50,148 nt of DNA, taken from assembly GCF_004402485.1 (NCBI RefSeq), contig NZ_SOFG01000015.1:1-50148 (forward strand), given 5' to 3'. Below the pieces are notes generated by a model. It was not told the DNA's origin and ran no database searches. It saw nothing but the letters and a program-made list of their open reading frames with translations. The translations under genes were made by a program, and so were the position numbers. This stretch comes from Cryobacterium algoricola (GTDB lineage Bacteria; Actinomycetota; Actinomycetes; Actinomycetales; Microbacteriaceae). The first letter of the stretch is position 1; each line of letters opens with the position of its first letter. Of the stretch, positions 40,769-49,518 are shown piece by piece.

Positions 40769-42376
40769 ATGAGCCACACCGAAGCATCCGTCACAGCGGG
40801 CACCCACCCGGCCGCAGCATCCGCCGCCACATCGAGCGCCGCACCCGTCACCGTCGGCGCCGGCGCCGTCTCGTTCGCCGACGTCGTCGCCGTCGCCCGT
40901 CACGACGCTCGCATCGTGCTCGACCCGGCCGCTCTCACCGGCGTCGCGGCGACGCGCGCGATCATCGACGGCCTCGCGAGCGACGTGAACCCGCACTACG
41001 GCATCTCGACCGGTTTCGGCGCGCTCGCGTCGACGTTCATCGAGAGCGACCGCCGCGCCCAGCTGCAGGCGAGCCTCGTGCGCTCCCACGCCGCCGGCAG
41101 CGGGCCGGAGGTCGAACGGGAGGTCGTGCGCGCCCTCATGCTGCTGCGGCTCTCGACCCTGATGACCGGACGCACCGGAGTGCGCCCCGCGACCGCCGAG
41201 GCCTATGCGGCGGTGCTCAACGCCGGCATCACCCCGGTCGTGCACGAATACGGTTCGCTCGGCTGCTCGGGCGACCTCGCCCCGCTCGCCCACTGCGCCC
41301 TCGCCGTCATGGGCGAGGGGCGCGTGCGCGACGCTGCCGGCACGCCGATGGGCGGCGCCGAAGCCCTCGCCGCAGCCGGCATCACCCCGGTCGTGCTCGC
41401 CGAGAAGGAGGGCCTCGCCCTGATCAATGGCACCGACGGAATGCTCGGCATGCTCGTCCTGGCCCTCACCGACCTGAAGCGCCTCCTCACGACCGCCGAT
41501 ATCGCCGCGGCGATGAGCGTCGAGGCCCTGCTCGGCACGGATGCGACCTTCGCGGCCGACCTGCAGGCCCTCCGGCCCCAGCTCGGCCAGGCCGCGAGCG
41601 CCGGCAACCTCCGCGCGATCCTCACCGGCTCGCCCCTGCTCGCCTTCCACGCCGGCCCCGAGGACCCGACCGTCCAGGACGCCTACTCGCTGCGCTGCTC
41701 CCCGCAGGTGCACGGCGCCGCCCGCGACACCGCGGACCACGCCGCACTGATCGCCGGGCGCGAGCTCGCGAGCGCGGTGGACAACCCCGTCGTCACCCTC
41801 GACGGCCGGGTGATGTCCAACGGCAACTTCCACGGCGCCCCGGTCGGCTACGTGCTCGACTTCCTGGCGATCGCCGCCGCCGACGTCGCGAGCATGAGCG
41901 AGCGCCGCACCGACCGCCACCTCGACGCATATCGCAACAAGGGCCTGCCGCCGTTCCTCGCCCACGAGGTCGGCGTCGACTCCGGCCTGATGATCGCGCA
42001 GTACACCGCCGCCGGGATCGTCTCGGAGCTCAAGCGGCTCGCCGTGCCGGCCTCTGTCGACTCGATCCCCTCCTCCGCGATGCAGGAGGACCACGTCTCG
42101 ATGGGCTGGGCCGCCGCCCGCAAGCTCCGCCGCTCGATCGACGGCCTCGAGCGCGTCCTCGCGATCGAGATCATGACCGCCGCCCGCTCGCTCGACCTGC
42201 GCGCGCCGCTCCTGCCGGGTGCGGCGACCGGCGCCGTGCGCGACCTCGTCCGCACCGTCGCCGAGGGTCCGGGACATGACCGCTTCCTCTCCCCCGAGAT
42301 CGAAGCCGTCGTGCAGATCGTCGCGACGGGCGCGGTGACGGATGCCGCGGCATCCGTCACGGGGCCGCTCGCCTGA
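40769..42376 (+). CDS. hutH: Histidine ammonia-lyase
   Basis: 535 residues. The prosthetic-group motif is GSLGCSGDLAPLAH, so MIO would form from C166-S167-G168 rather than Ala-Ser-Gly. YGISTGFG (78-85) holds the catalytic Tyr; QDAYSLRC, NPVVTLDG and SNGNFHG are family motifs. Reaction: histidine to urocanate and ammonia in the cytoplasm. An N-terminal extension of about 30 Ala/Ser/Thr-rich residues precedes the domain. The ATG at 40769 or a GTG at 40754 could be the start; neither has a strong site. No other hut gene is in the window. Confidence 0.94.
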   Translation: MSHTEASVTAGTHPAAASAATSSAAPVTVGAGAVSFADVVAVARHDARIVLDPAALTGVAATRAIIDGLASDVNPHYGISTGFGALASTFIESDRRAQLQASLVRSHAAGSGPEVEREVVRALMLLRLSTLMTGRTGVRPATAEAYAAVLNAGITPVVHEYGSLGCSGDLAPLAHCALAVMGEGRVRDAAGTPMGGAEALAAAGITPVVLAEKEGLALINGTDGMLGMLVLALTDLKRLLTTADIAAAMSVEALLGTDATFAADLQALRPQLGQAASAGNLRAILTGSPLLAFHAGPEDPTVQDAYSLRCSPQVHGAARDTADHAALIAGRELASAVDNPVVTLDGRVMSNGNFHGAPVGYVLDFLAIAAADVASMSERRTDRHLDAYRNKGLPPFLAHEVGVDSGLMIAQYTAAGIVSELKRLAVPASVDSIPSSAMQEDHVSMGWAAARKLRRSIDGLERVLAIEIMTAARSLDLRAPLLPGAATGAVRDLVRTVAEGPGHDRFLSPEIEAVVQIVATGAVTDAAASVTGPLA

Positions 42377-42514
42377 GTGCTCGACCGGCGCCCGGTTCGT
42401 CCCGAACGGGGGTATCGCGGCAGATAGACGAACCGGTCGGGTGAGGCCATGATGATGACCTCAACACGCAGGTAGTCCAGTTCCCGACAGGGCAGCGACC
42501 GACCCGGGGGAACA

Positions 42515-43162
42515 ATGATTCGCATCCTGCTCGCCGACGACCACACCACGTTCACCGAGCTGCTCGCGGGCGCGCTCAACCGGGAACCCGATCTCTGTAC
42601 GGTGGGAACGGCCCAGAGCACACGACGAGCCGTCGAGTTGAGCCGTGAGCTCCAGCCCGATCTCATCGTGCTCGACTACCACCTGACAGACGGCAGTGGA
42701 CTCGCCGCCGTCGCACTCATCCTCGCCGAGCGGCCGTCGACCCGGATCGTGATGCTCACCGGGGATCCCAGCCCGGAGGTGATCGAGCAGGCGGCGGCGC
42801 TCGGCGTGTGTGCCTTCCTTCCCAAGGATGGCTCCCTCGCCGGGCTCGTCGACACGATCCGTCACGCGCGGCTCGGCACCTTCTCGCTGCACCCTTCCCT
42901 CATGGTTCAGCTCAGCACCCAACGGCAGTCCCGAATGCTGGAGCAGCCGTCAACGTCGCTCACCCGCCGCGAGCTGGACGTACTCGCCCTCATGGCCGAG
43001 GGCACCGAGGTGCGGATCAGCGCCCAGATCCTCGGAATCTCCGAAAACACCTGCCGCGGCTATGTGAAGTCGATTCTCGCCAAGCTCGACGCGCACTCGC
43101 AGCTTCAGGCCGTGGTCAACGCGACGAAACTGGGCCTCCTGGAGGTGCGGGAGCGTGTGTAG
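42515..43162 (+). CDS. NarL/LuxR-type response regulator
   Basis: 215 residues. Receiver domain about 1-120 with D8/D9 acidic pair, phosphoacceptor D54 (IVLDYHLTDG) and PKD lysine near 104. The LuxR HTH spans about 148-205 (LTRRELDVLALMAEGTEVRISAQILGISENTCRGYVKSILAKL). GGGGGA lies 4 bases before the ATG. The kinase gene begins 14 bases after the stop, so the two form a pair. Confidence 0.92.
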   Translation: MIRILLADDHTTFTELLAGALNREPDLCTVGTAQSTRRAVELSRELQPDLIVLDYHLTDGSGLAAVALILAERPSTRIVMLTGDPSPEVIEQAAALGVCAFLPKDGSLAGLVDTIRHARLGTFSLHPSLMVQLSTQRQSRMLEQPSTSLTRRELDVLALMAEGTEVRISAQILGISENTCRGYVKSILAKLDAHSQLQAVVNATKLGLLEVRERV

Positions 43163-43176
43163 TCCAGCATGCGACG

Positions 43177-44592
43177 ATGGCTGAGACTCGTCGTCGTCGC
43201 GACGAGCACGACCGTCGGTGGCTTCGCGACCGGGGTGGCGGACACGACCGGACCTGGCTTCGCAACCGGGGGTGGGTCCACGACCGGGGATGGGCCCGCA
43301 CCAGAGGGACCAGTGATACCTCCGAGGTTCGGAGCGCCGTCCTGCGTTTCCTCGCCATCGGCGTGATCACCCTGGTCGCCGTCCTGATCCCGGTGTACGC
43401 CTGGATCCACGGCCAGGCCGAGCAGCGTGCCCTCTCCGAAGCCATCCTGCGCACTCATCAACTCGCCGATTTCACGGTGGGCCCGCTCCTGGACAGAGCC
43501 GTCCGGGCCGGAGACGCATCGGCGATCAGTCGAGTGAATGCCGGGCTCAAGCCGTGGATGGCAGACGGCTCCCTGGTGCGGGTCAAGATCTGGAGCGGCG
43601 ACGGGAAGATCCTGTATTCGGACAGCGCGGACCTGATCGGCGACACGTATCCCCTCCCGGCGTGGAGCCCCGACCTCCTGTCCGGGGGACGGGAACACGC
43701 GTGGCTCGGCCAGCCCATCGGCCTGGACACCGTGAACGAGGCGGCGGCGGGCGAGCTGGTCGAGATCAACGTCCGTGCAACGGATGCCGAGGGCTGGCCG
43801 GTCATCTTCGAGGCGTATTTCGACGATGAGGCCGTTCAGAACGCCCAATCCCGGCTCATGCTGGACGTGCTCCCCGTGCTCGTGGTCTCGCTCGTCCTGC
43901 TGCAGCTGGCGCAGCTCCTTCCGGCGATCGGACTTGCCCGCCGGATCCAGGCCGGCCAGGCATCCCGAAGGCGTCTGGTGCAACACGCCATCGTCGCATC
44001 CGACTTCGAACGACGCAGAATCGCCCGGGAGCTCCACGACGAAGTGATCCAGGACCTCGCGGGCCTGTCGTATGCCCTCGAAGCGGAGGAGAGGCACGGT
44101 GCGAGTGAACGTCGCGCACTCACAGGGCAGGCCCGTGGGATCCTCCTGCGCAACCTGCGCACCTTGCGCGCGATCACCACCGAGCTTTATCCGCCGGACC
44201 TGGAGCGGCTCGGTCTCAACGAGGCGCTCCGACGCCTCCTGGACCACGTGGCCGATACCGGCATCGTCGTGCACTCCGAGTTGTCTCCGGATGTTCCGTC
44301 CGACAAGGAGCGGATCGCTGTGCTGTACCGCGTCGCCAGGGAGGCCCTCGCCAACGTCGTCAAGCACTCCCGTGCCTCCGTCGTCGACCTCGTCATCACC
44401 GGGGACGCGGTGACGACGAGCCTGTCGATCCGGGACAACGGTCGCGGCTTCGACCCGGCCGCTGCGGCCCCCGGTGGGCATCTGGGACTGCGCATCATGC
44501 GCGACACCGTGCAGATGACGGAAGGGTCCCTCTCGATCACGTCCGTCGTCGGAGAGGGAACCACTGTCCTGGTGCGGATTCGCCGAGCCTGA
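43177..44592 (+). CDS. Sensor histidine kinase with extracytoplasmic sensor and repeat N-terminus
   Basis: 471 residues. An Arg/Trp/His-rich cytoplasmic segment (about 1-45) is made of 12-residue units (RDEHDRR, WLRDRGGGHDRT, WLRNRGWVHDRG) that are also 36-bp tandem DNA repeats. Helix 1 (55-76), an extracytoplasmic sensor (about 78-228) and helix 2 (229-250) follow. HisKA_3 carries H287 (ARELHDEVIQDLAG), and the ATPase domain ends with LGLRIMRDTVQ. The start is uncertain: the ATG at 43177 lacks a good ribosome site and the repeats make both other frames look open. It converges on the secreted protease gene. Confidence 0.87.
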   Translation: MAETRRRRDEHDRRWLRDRGGGHDRTWLRNRGWVHDRGWARTRGTSDTSEVRSAVLRFLAIGVITLVAVLIPVYAWIHGQAEQRALSEAILRTHQLADFTVGPLLDRAVRAGDASAISRVNAGLKPWMADGSLVRVKIWSGDGKILYSDSADLIGDTYPLPAWSPDLLSGGREHAWLGQPIGLDTVNEAAAGELVEINVRATDAEGWPVIFEAYFDDEAVQNAQSRLMLDVLPVLVVSLVLLQLAQLLPAIGLARRIQAGQASRRRLVQHAIVASDFERRRIARELHDEVIQDLAGLSYALEAEERHGASERRALTGQARGILLRNLRTLRAITTELYPPDLERLGLNEALRRLLDHVADTGIVVHSELSPDVPSDKERIAVLYRVAREALANVVKHSRASVVDLVITGDAVTTSLSIRDNGRGFDPAAAAPGGHLGLRIMRDTVQMTEGSLSITSVVGEGTTVLVRIRRA

Positions 44593-44630
44593 CCAGGACC
44601 TGGCCTCGCCCGGCCTCGCCGGCCTCACCG

Positions 44631-47072
44631 TTACGGGACATCGAAGGCGTCCAGGTCCTGGTTGGCGGCGGTGAGGCCGTGAGCGGTGCCGTCGAAGTAG
44701 ACCGACCAGGTGCCCGCGTTGTAGTAGACGACGTCCTCGTCCTGGACCGCGCCCAGAACCGGCACCGTCGTCGTGTCGGCGCTGAAGGACAGGTAGAAGT
44801 GCGTGGCATCCACCCGCACGAACCCGTCCACGTTCGCCGCGGCCGGCAGACCGTACGGCGCGGCGCTCGCGTCGATCACCCGGCTGAACACCGTCCCGTT
44901 CCAGCTGTAGACATCCGCGTCATCGGCGGTACCGCCCACTCCGGGCGGGTTCGAGTTGCCGAGGGTGGAGAAGTACAGCGTGGATCCGACGACGCTGATC
45001 GCGTCCACGTCCAGACTGTTGCTGCCGCCCAGGCCGTGCGCACTGCCCGTGAAGTAGAGCGACCAGGAGCTGCCGTTGAAGAAGACGACGTCCTCGTCCT
45101 GCACGTTGCCGATCCCGGGCACGTTCACCTGGTCCGTGAATGACAGGTAGAACTGGGTCGGGCTGACCCGGTCGAAACCGTCAACGTTGGCACCGCCCGG
45201 CAGGTTGTACGGCGCGACACTCGCGTCGACCACCCGGCTGAAGGCCGTGCCACTCCAGTAATAGATGTCCGCGTCATCGGCCGTGCCGGCCACACCGGCC
45301 GGGTTCGTGTTCCCCAGCGTGGAGAACGACAGCGCCGCCGGCACCACGGGCTTGATCTTGTCGATCACCAGGATCGTCGTCGCCACCGCACCCCAGTTAC
45401 CCGCCGCATCCCTCGCATGCACGAAGACGGTGTGGTTACCGCCTGCGAGCGCGGCGAGGAGTGCTGCGGGGATCGCGGCGTCCAGGCCGGCCGTCGGCGG
45501 GGTCGAGGTGACGCTCATGGCCGCCCCCGTCCCATTGGCGCCGAGGGTATCGAGGAAATACTCGGCCGCCGCGATGGCGGAGCCCCCGGTCGTGGTGTCG
45601 TTGGCCGTGGCGTGCAGGCCGGCATCGGTCGTGCCGTTGCTGAGGCTGGGTGCAAGAACGAGTGACGACGTCACCGGGCCGGTGAGGTCGGCGGCGATCG
45701 GATGTTCCAGGAGCCACTGGTAGGCGGCCAGGACGTTGAGCCGTCCGGAGCCATAGGACGGGTCCGGACCGGTGGGGCCGAGATCCAGCGCGGTCGCGGT
45801 GAGCGCCGCCTGCGCCTGGTCGGTGGTCAGTCCGGGGACCGAGCTGAGGAGCAGCGCGAGCGCTCCCGTGGCGTTCGGCGCGGCCATCGACGTGCCGGAG
45901 GCGGTCTGATAGAGACCGTAGCGATCATCGGTGAGGATATTCACGCCCGGCGCGACGAGGTCGGGGAAGATCCGGGTTCGCCCGCCGCACGTGGATGGCC
46001 CACGACTGCCGGAGGTATAGATCAGATCGTTTCCGGTGACCGCGCCAACGGCCAGGGCCTCGGGGTAGTTTGCCGGACTCACGCTCGTGGAAGCGCCCGA
46101 GCCGTAGTTTCCGGCGGCGAAGACGGGCAGGATGCCGACCGCGCGCAGGGCTTGCAGGTCGGGCTGGAACGAGAGATCGCACCCGGGTCCGGCGCCGATC
46201 GACCACGACCCGTTGACGAGCTGGGGAGCGTCCGGCGTGTTCGGATCATGGTCGGGGTCCAGCACCCATTGGAATGCCTGGTGGATCGCCGTCGCCGTCG
46301 CCACGCCCCTGTCGTTGAAGATCTTTGCGGCGATCCAGCGGGCGCCCGGAGCCACCCCGATCGACGTGCCGCCGGCATCCCCGCCGAGGATCACGCCGGT
46401 CGTCGCCGTGCCGTGGCCGGTGAGGTCGGTCGGCGTGACGGGATGCTCGCCGTAGGGATCGAACCAGCTGTCCGTTCCACCGCGCCAGCGGCCCGCGAGG
46501 TCCGGATGGGAGACGTCCACGCCGCTGTCGAGGCTCGCAACCACCACGCCCTGCCCGGAAAAGCCCAGGTTCCACAGGGCCGGAGCGCTGACCTTGTCGA
46601 CGCCGGGTTCCGGGAGGCCGACGGAAGGAACCACGGTGACTTCGTCGGGGATGATGCTCTCGACGTCCGGGCGCTCGGCGAGGTCCCGGATGACATCCGC
46701 GGTGGCGGTCACCGAGATCCCGTTGACGACCCAGAGGGGGATGCTCCTGGTGACCGTGCCCTGGTCGGCCCTGGCTCGCAACAGGGTTCGGATCGGCACC
46801 TGCGACGCGTTCGCGGTTGCCGTCAGCTCCTGGATGGCGCCCTTCAGCCGGGCTGCCCGGCTGGTACCACGGACGCGCTTGAGGTCGGCCCTGTCGCGCA
46901 AGGTCACGACCACGGTGGTCACACCGCCGGGAGGGAGGGCGGCGAGGATCGCCTGGAGACCGGGGTCGAGGCCGGCGGATCCCGGAGCGGTGCCGGGCCG
47001 GGCCGAGGCCGCGGGGGCGAGCCCCGTGACCAGCAACGCGACCAGTGCCGCCACGGCAAGTGTCTTCTTCAT
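44631..47072 (-). CDS. Secreted subtilisin-like serine protease with C-terminal repeats
   Basis: 813 residues. Signal peptide (1-24), inhibitor-like propeptide (about 45-150), then the S8 domain with D182 (LDSGVDVSHPDL), H220 (GHGTATTG), oxyanion N322 (AAGNYG) and S395 (GTSMAAP): all catalytic residues are present. An Ig-like stretch (about 465-585) leads to about 220 residues of two alternating units, DDADIYYWSGTAFSRV and DEDVVFFNGSSWSLYF types, of a kind common in secreted bacterial proteins. The same units end the gene at 49519. Its start overlaps the CopC-CopD stop (ATGA), so it belongs to that operon. Confidence 0.9.
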   Translation of the reverse strand: MKKTLAVAALVALLVTGLAPAASARPGTAPGSAGLDPGLQAILAALPPGGVTTVVVTLRDRADLKRVRGTSRAARLKGAIQELTATANASQVPIRTLLRARADQGTVTRSIPLWVVNGISVTATADVIRDLAERPDVESIIPDEVTVVPSVGLPEPGVDKVSAPALWNLGFSGQGVVVASLDSGVDVSHPDLAGRWRGGTDSWFDPYGEHPVTPTDLTGHGTATTGVILGGDAGGTSIGVAPGARWIAAKIFNDRGVATATAIHQAFQWVLDPDHDPNTPDAPQLVNGSWSIGAGPGCDLSFQPDLQALRAVGILPVFAAGNYGSGASTSVSPANYPEALAVGAVTGNDLIYTSGSRGPSTCGGRTRIFPDLVAPGVNILTDDRYGLYQTASGTSMAAPNATGALALLLSSVPGLTTDQAQAALTATALDLGPTGPDPSYGSGRLNVLAAYQWLLEHPIAADLTGPVTSSLVLAPSLSNGTTDAGLHATANDTTTGGSAIAAAEYFLDTLGANGTGAAMSVTSTPPTAGLDAAIPAALLAALAGGNHTVFVHARDAAGNWGAVATTILVIDKIKPVVPAALSFSTLGNTNPAGVAGTADDADIYYWSGTAFSRVVDASVAPYNLPGGANVDGFDRVSPTQFYLSFTDQVNVPGIGNVQDEDVVFFNGSSWSLYFTGSAHGLGGSNSLDVDAISVVGSTLYFSTLGNSNPPGVGGTADDADVYSWNGTVFSRVIDASAAPYGLPAAANVDGFVRVDATHFYLSFSADTTTVPVLGAVQDEDVVYYNAGTWSVYFDGTAHGLTAANQDLDAFDVP

Positions 47073-48940
47073 CGTTTGCTCCCGCTGTTTTCGCTGGCCC
47101 GCACCGGATGGAGCGAAACCGCGACCGCGGCGGGCCTCCGGCGACGGACGAAGTAGACGGCTCCCAGCAGGGCTCCGAGGAGCAGGACGGCGAGAACGGA
47201 CGTCACCATTTCCAGTGGACGGACATCCGCGGGGCCCGCGACGGCGACAGTCCAGTCGACGCGCGTGACCGCGGTGGGGAAGCCGTCCCGATCGAGGGCA
47301 ACGGTCGCACTCCAGTCGCCCGACGCCGGCTGGGCCGTCTCGGCTTCGAAGCGGCCGGGCTCGATCCGCTCGAGGACCACCCCACCCGTTGTCCCTGTCG
47401 GTCCGGCGAGGGTGACCGTGACGTCGCTGACGGGCTCCGCCTCGAGCTTGACGATCGAACGGGACCGCACGATGAGGCGGCTCCGGTCCGGTCCGGCCGC
47501 CACCTGCTCGAGCGTAACGAAGAGCCCGTCGACGGTAGCGGTGTGCAGGGTGGTCTCCTTGGTCGCCGAGGCGACCTCGCGGGCGGTGGGAACCGAGGTC
47601 AGCAACCCCGCGGCGCCCACCGCGAGCACCAGAACGAGGACCTCAGCACCGACGATGACGGCAAATCGCCGGGGTGGTACCGGCGCCCATCCGCCGGATC
47701 GGCCGAGGATTCGGCCCACCCGCGCGGCCAGTCGGGGATTGACGAGCAGGGTGTTGATCCCGCCCAGAACCAGGGCGACGACCACCAGGACGAGCTTTCC
47801 GGCGACGACGGCGCCATAGACGGTCGAGGCCACGAAGCTCAGGTCGGGGACGTGGAGACCCGCCTCGTAGAGTCCGGTCGCGACCAGGACGACGGTTGCG
47901 ATGGCCGCCATCGGGCTGAACGCCCGCCAGGCCGACGCGAGGATCGACCTGCGGGTTTCCCGGTTGCGGTGGAGCAGAGGGCTCAGACACAGGGCGAGGA
48001 CGGCGAGGCCACCGGCCCAGACTCCGGCGGCGACCAGGTGCGACGCGGCAGCAAGGACAGCCAGGACGGATCCCCGGGGCAAAGTTGACGCGTGACCAGC
48101 CCACGACTCCAGCCCGACGACGGCCACGAGCGCGATGACGGCACTCCGCAGCTGCCCGCCGGCCCGAGGTGAACGTGCGGCCCGGTACAGGGCGACCGCC
48201 GTGATCACGAGCGCGATTTCCCGCCCCGACCACAGGTAACCCCAGGGGGTGCCGGTCAGGGTTGCCCAGGTTGCGTCGAACCAGTCGCCCAGGGAGCCGC
48301 CCCCCGGTTGAGTGAGCAGAAAGGGGGTGAGTGCCCCGGTGACGACCGCGACGCCGGCGGCGAGAGCTCCGATGAACCGTGCCCGCCGGCGCGGAGCCAT
48401 CCCCGTCTCGTCCGTCGAACCGAGCACTCGACCCGAGACGGCAAACGCCCCGATACAGAGGATGATCGCGGAGAGATCGATCCAGCGGATCAGGAGTCCC
48501 GGCAGGTCGGGGAGTCCGTCCGCTGCGGAGGCGACTCCCGCGGGACGGGTCCCGACGCCGAAGTACATCGTCCCGTTGGACGTGTGACCGTCGTCGGTGG
48601 CGAGCACCTTCCAGTCCAGCAGGTACGTCGCCTTCGCGAGCGGTTGCGTCTGGATCCTGACGATGCCGCCGTCATCCGCTTCGGACACGGACGCACTCGC
48701 GGCCACCCGCTCTCCGTCGGCCGTGCGGAGCTCGAAGGTGCTGGCATCCTCGGAGATGGCCTCCGTGAACCAGAGAGTGAGGGTCGTTCTGCCCACGGAA
48801 ATCACGCCGCCATTGGGCGGATCGGAGCGCTCGAGTCCGCTGTGGGCCCAGGCCGGCGACGCCCCGAACAGCACCAGCACGACGGCGGCAAGGAGAATCG
48901 CGGCCACGCGGCTCCGAATCCGGGGCCAGGACCGGGTCAT
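47069..48940 (-). CDS. CopC-CopD fusion copper protein (YcnJ-like)
   Basis: 623 residues. The signal peptide ends at SPAWAHSGLE, leaving His at the mature N-terminus. A CopC domain follows (about 33-125) with FTEAISEDASTFELRTADG and DDGHTSNGTMYFG. The CopD part has about eight helices (150-440), including ESWAGHASTLPRG and SHLVAAGVWAGG with conserved His. A periplasmic domain (about 450-585) and a last helix (587-608) end the protein. Likely role: copper uptake or handling at the membrane. The ATG overlaps the stop of the upstream gene, and its stop overlaps the protease start. Confidence 0.88.
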   Translation of the reverse strand: MTRSWPRIRSRVAAILLAAVVLVLFGASPAWAHSGLERSDPPNGGVISVGRTTLTLWFTEAISEDASTFELRTADGERVAASASVSEADDGGIVRIQTQPLAKATYLLDWKVLATDDGHTSNGTMYFGVGTRPAGVASAADGLPDLPGLLIRWIDLSAIILCIGAFAVSGRVLGSTDETGMAPRRRARFIGALAAGVAVVTGALTPFLLTQPGGGSLGDWFDATWATLTGTPWGYLWSGREIALVITAVALYRAARSPRAGGQLRSAVIALVAVVGLESWAGHASTLPRGSVLAVLAAASHLVAAGVWAGGLAVLALCLSPLLHRNRETRRSILASAWRAFSPMAAIATVVLVATGLYEAGLHVPDLSFVASTVYGAVVAGKLVLVVVALVLGGINTLLVNPRLAARVGRILGRSGGWAPVPPRRFAVIVGAEVLVLVLAVGAAGLLTSVPTAREVASATKETTLHTATVDGLFVTLEQVAAGPDRSRLIVRSRSIVKLEAEPVSDVTVTLAGPTGTTGGVVLERIEPGRFEAETAQPASGDWSATVALDRDGFPTAVTRVDWTVAVAGPADVRPLEMVTSVLAVLLLGALLGAVYFVRRRRPAAVAVSLHPVRASENSGSKR

Positions 48941-49461
48941 CCCCGGGCCTCGATGTGCTCGAGCCGGGAGTCGCCCAGAACCAGGGTCACGAGTGACCCG
49001 GCGTGAATGGCGTTGTGGGAGTTGGCGAACAGGAAGAAGTAGGTTCCCCCCAGCTCGAGCTCGGACGCGTGGTGGGGCCTGGAGATGACCATGGTCGCCC
49101 CGGTGTCCTCCACGACCACGATGGGGAGCAGGGTCGTATCGTGGATCATCCGATCGGCCTTGTCCGGGTCGACGACCTGGTAGCGGAATTCGATCAGGCC
49201 ACCCGCCGCCGTGACTCCGATCAGATTGACGTCGATCCCGTACCGGGCCGCCATGCCCTCGGCGGTGACGAGGGTGGTGCCCGCACGGACATCGGCCTTC
49301 TGTCCCGGCCACCAGGCGAACGCGGCACCTGTGCTCACACCGAGAAGAAGGAGGGCGACCACGGCGATGGCGACCAGGCGGCGGCGACCGGGACGCTCCA
49401 TCGAATCCTCCGGGTTCGACTCCGGGTGCGTGTCCGACTGGGGCAGGATGTCCGTGGTCAT
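48937..49461 (-). CDS. Membrane-anchored exported protein with His-rich domain
   Basis: 174 residues. A cytoplasmic acidic start, one helix (about 28-49), then an extracytoplasmic beta-rich domain. Its end reads RPHHASELELGGTYFFLFAN, SHNAIHAGSLVTLVLGD, with four His residues able to bind metal. GGAAGGA lies upstream of the ATG at 49461. It overlaps the CopC-CopD gene by four bases, so a copper-linked job is likely. I do not recognise a named family. Confidence 0.7.
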   Translation of the reverse strand: MTTDILPQSDTHPESNPEDSMERPGRRRLVAIAVVALLLLGVSTGAAFAWWPGQKADVRAGTTLVTAEGMAARYGIDVNLIGVTAAGGLIEFRYQVVDPDKADRMIHDTTLLPIVVVEDTGATMVISRPHHASELELGGTYFFLFANSHNAIHAGSLVTLVLGDSRLEHIEARG

Positions 49462-49476
49462 TGTGAGTCCTTCCTT

Positions 49477-49512
49477 CCGTCGGCCGGCCGGGGGTGGCCG
49501 GCCGGCCGACGG
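49477..49512 (-). terminator. Strong GC hairpin between the repeat protein and the operon
   Basis: CCGTCGGCCGGCC pairs perfectly with GGCCGGCCGACGG (49477-49489/49500-49512). No T tract follows. It could end or thin the upstream transcript just before the 49461 gene. Confidence 0.6.
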
Positions 49513-49518
49513 TGTTCG

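Noticed and set aside
42808..43176. Kinase frame extended upstream into the response regulator gene
   Set aside because: This would overlap the regulator by over 350 bases with Arg/Pro-rich translation; orthologous kinases do not have it.
43169..43366. 65-codon ORF starting MRRWLRLVVVATS
   Set aside because: It lies in the 36-bp repeat zone at the kinase start, where every frame is open; the kinase frame is preferred.
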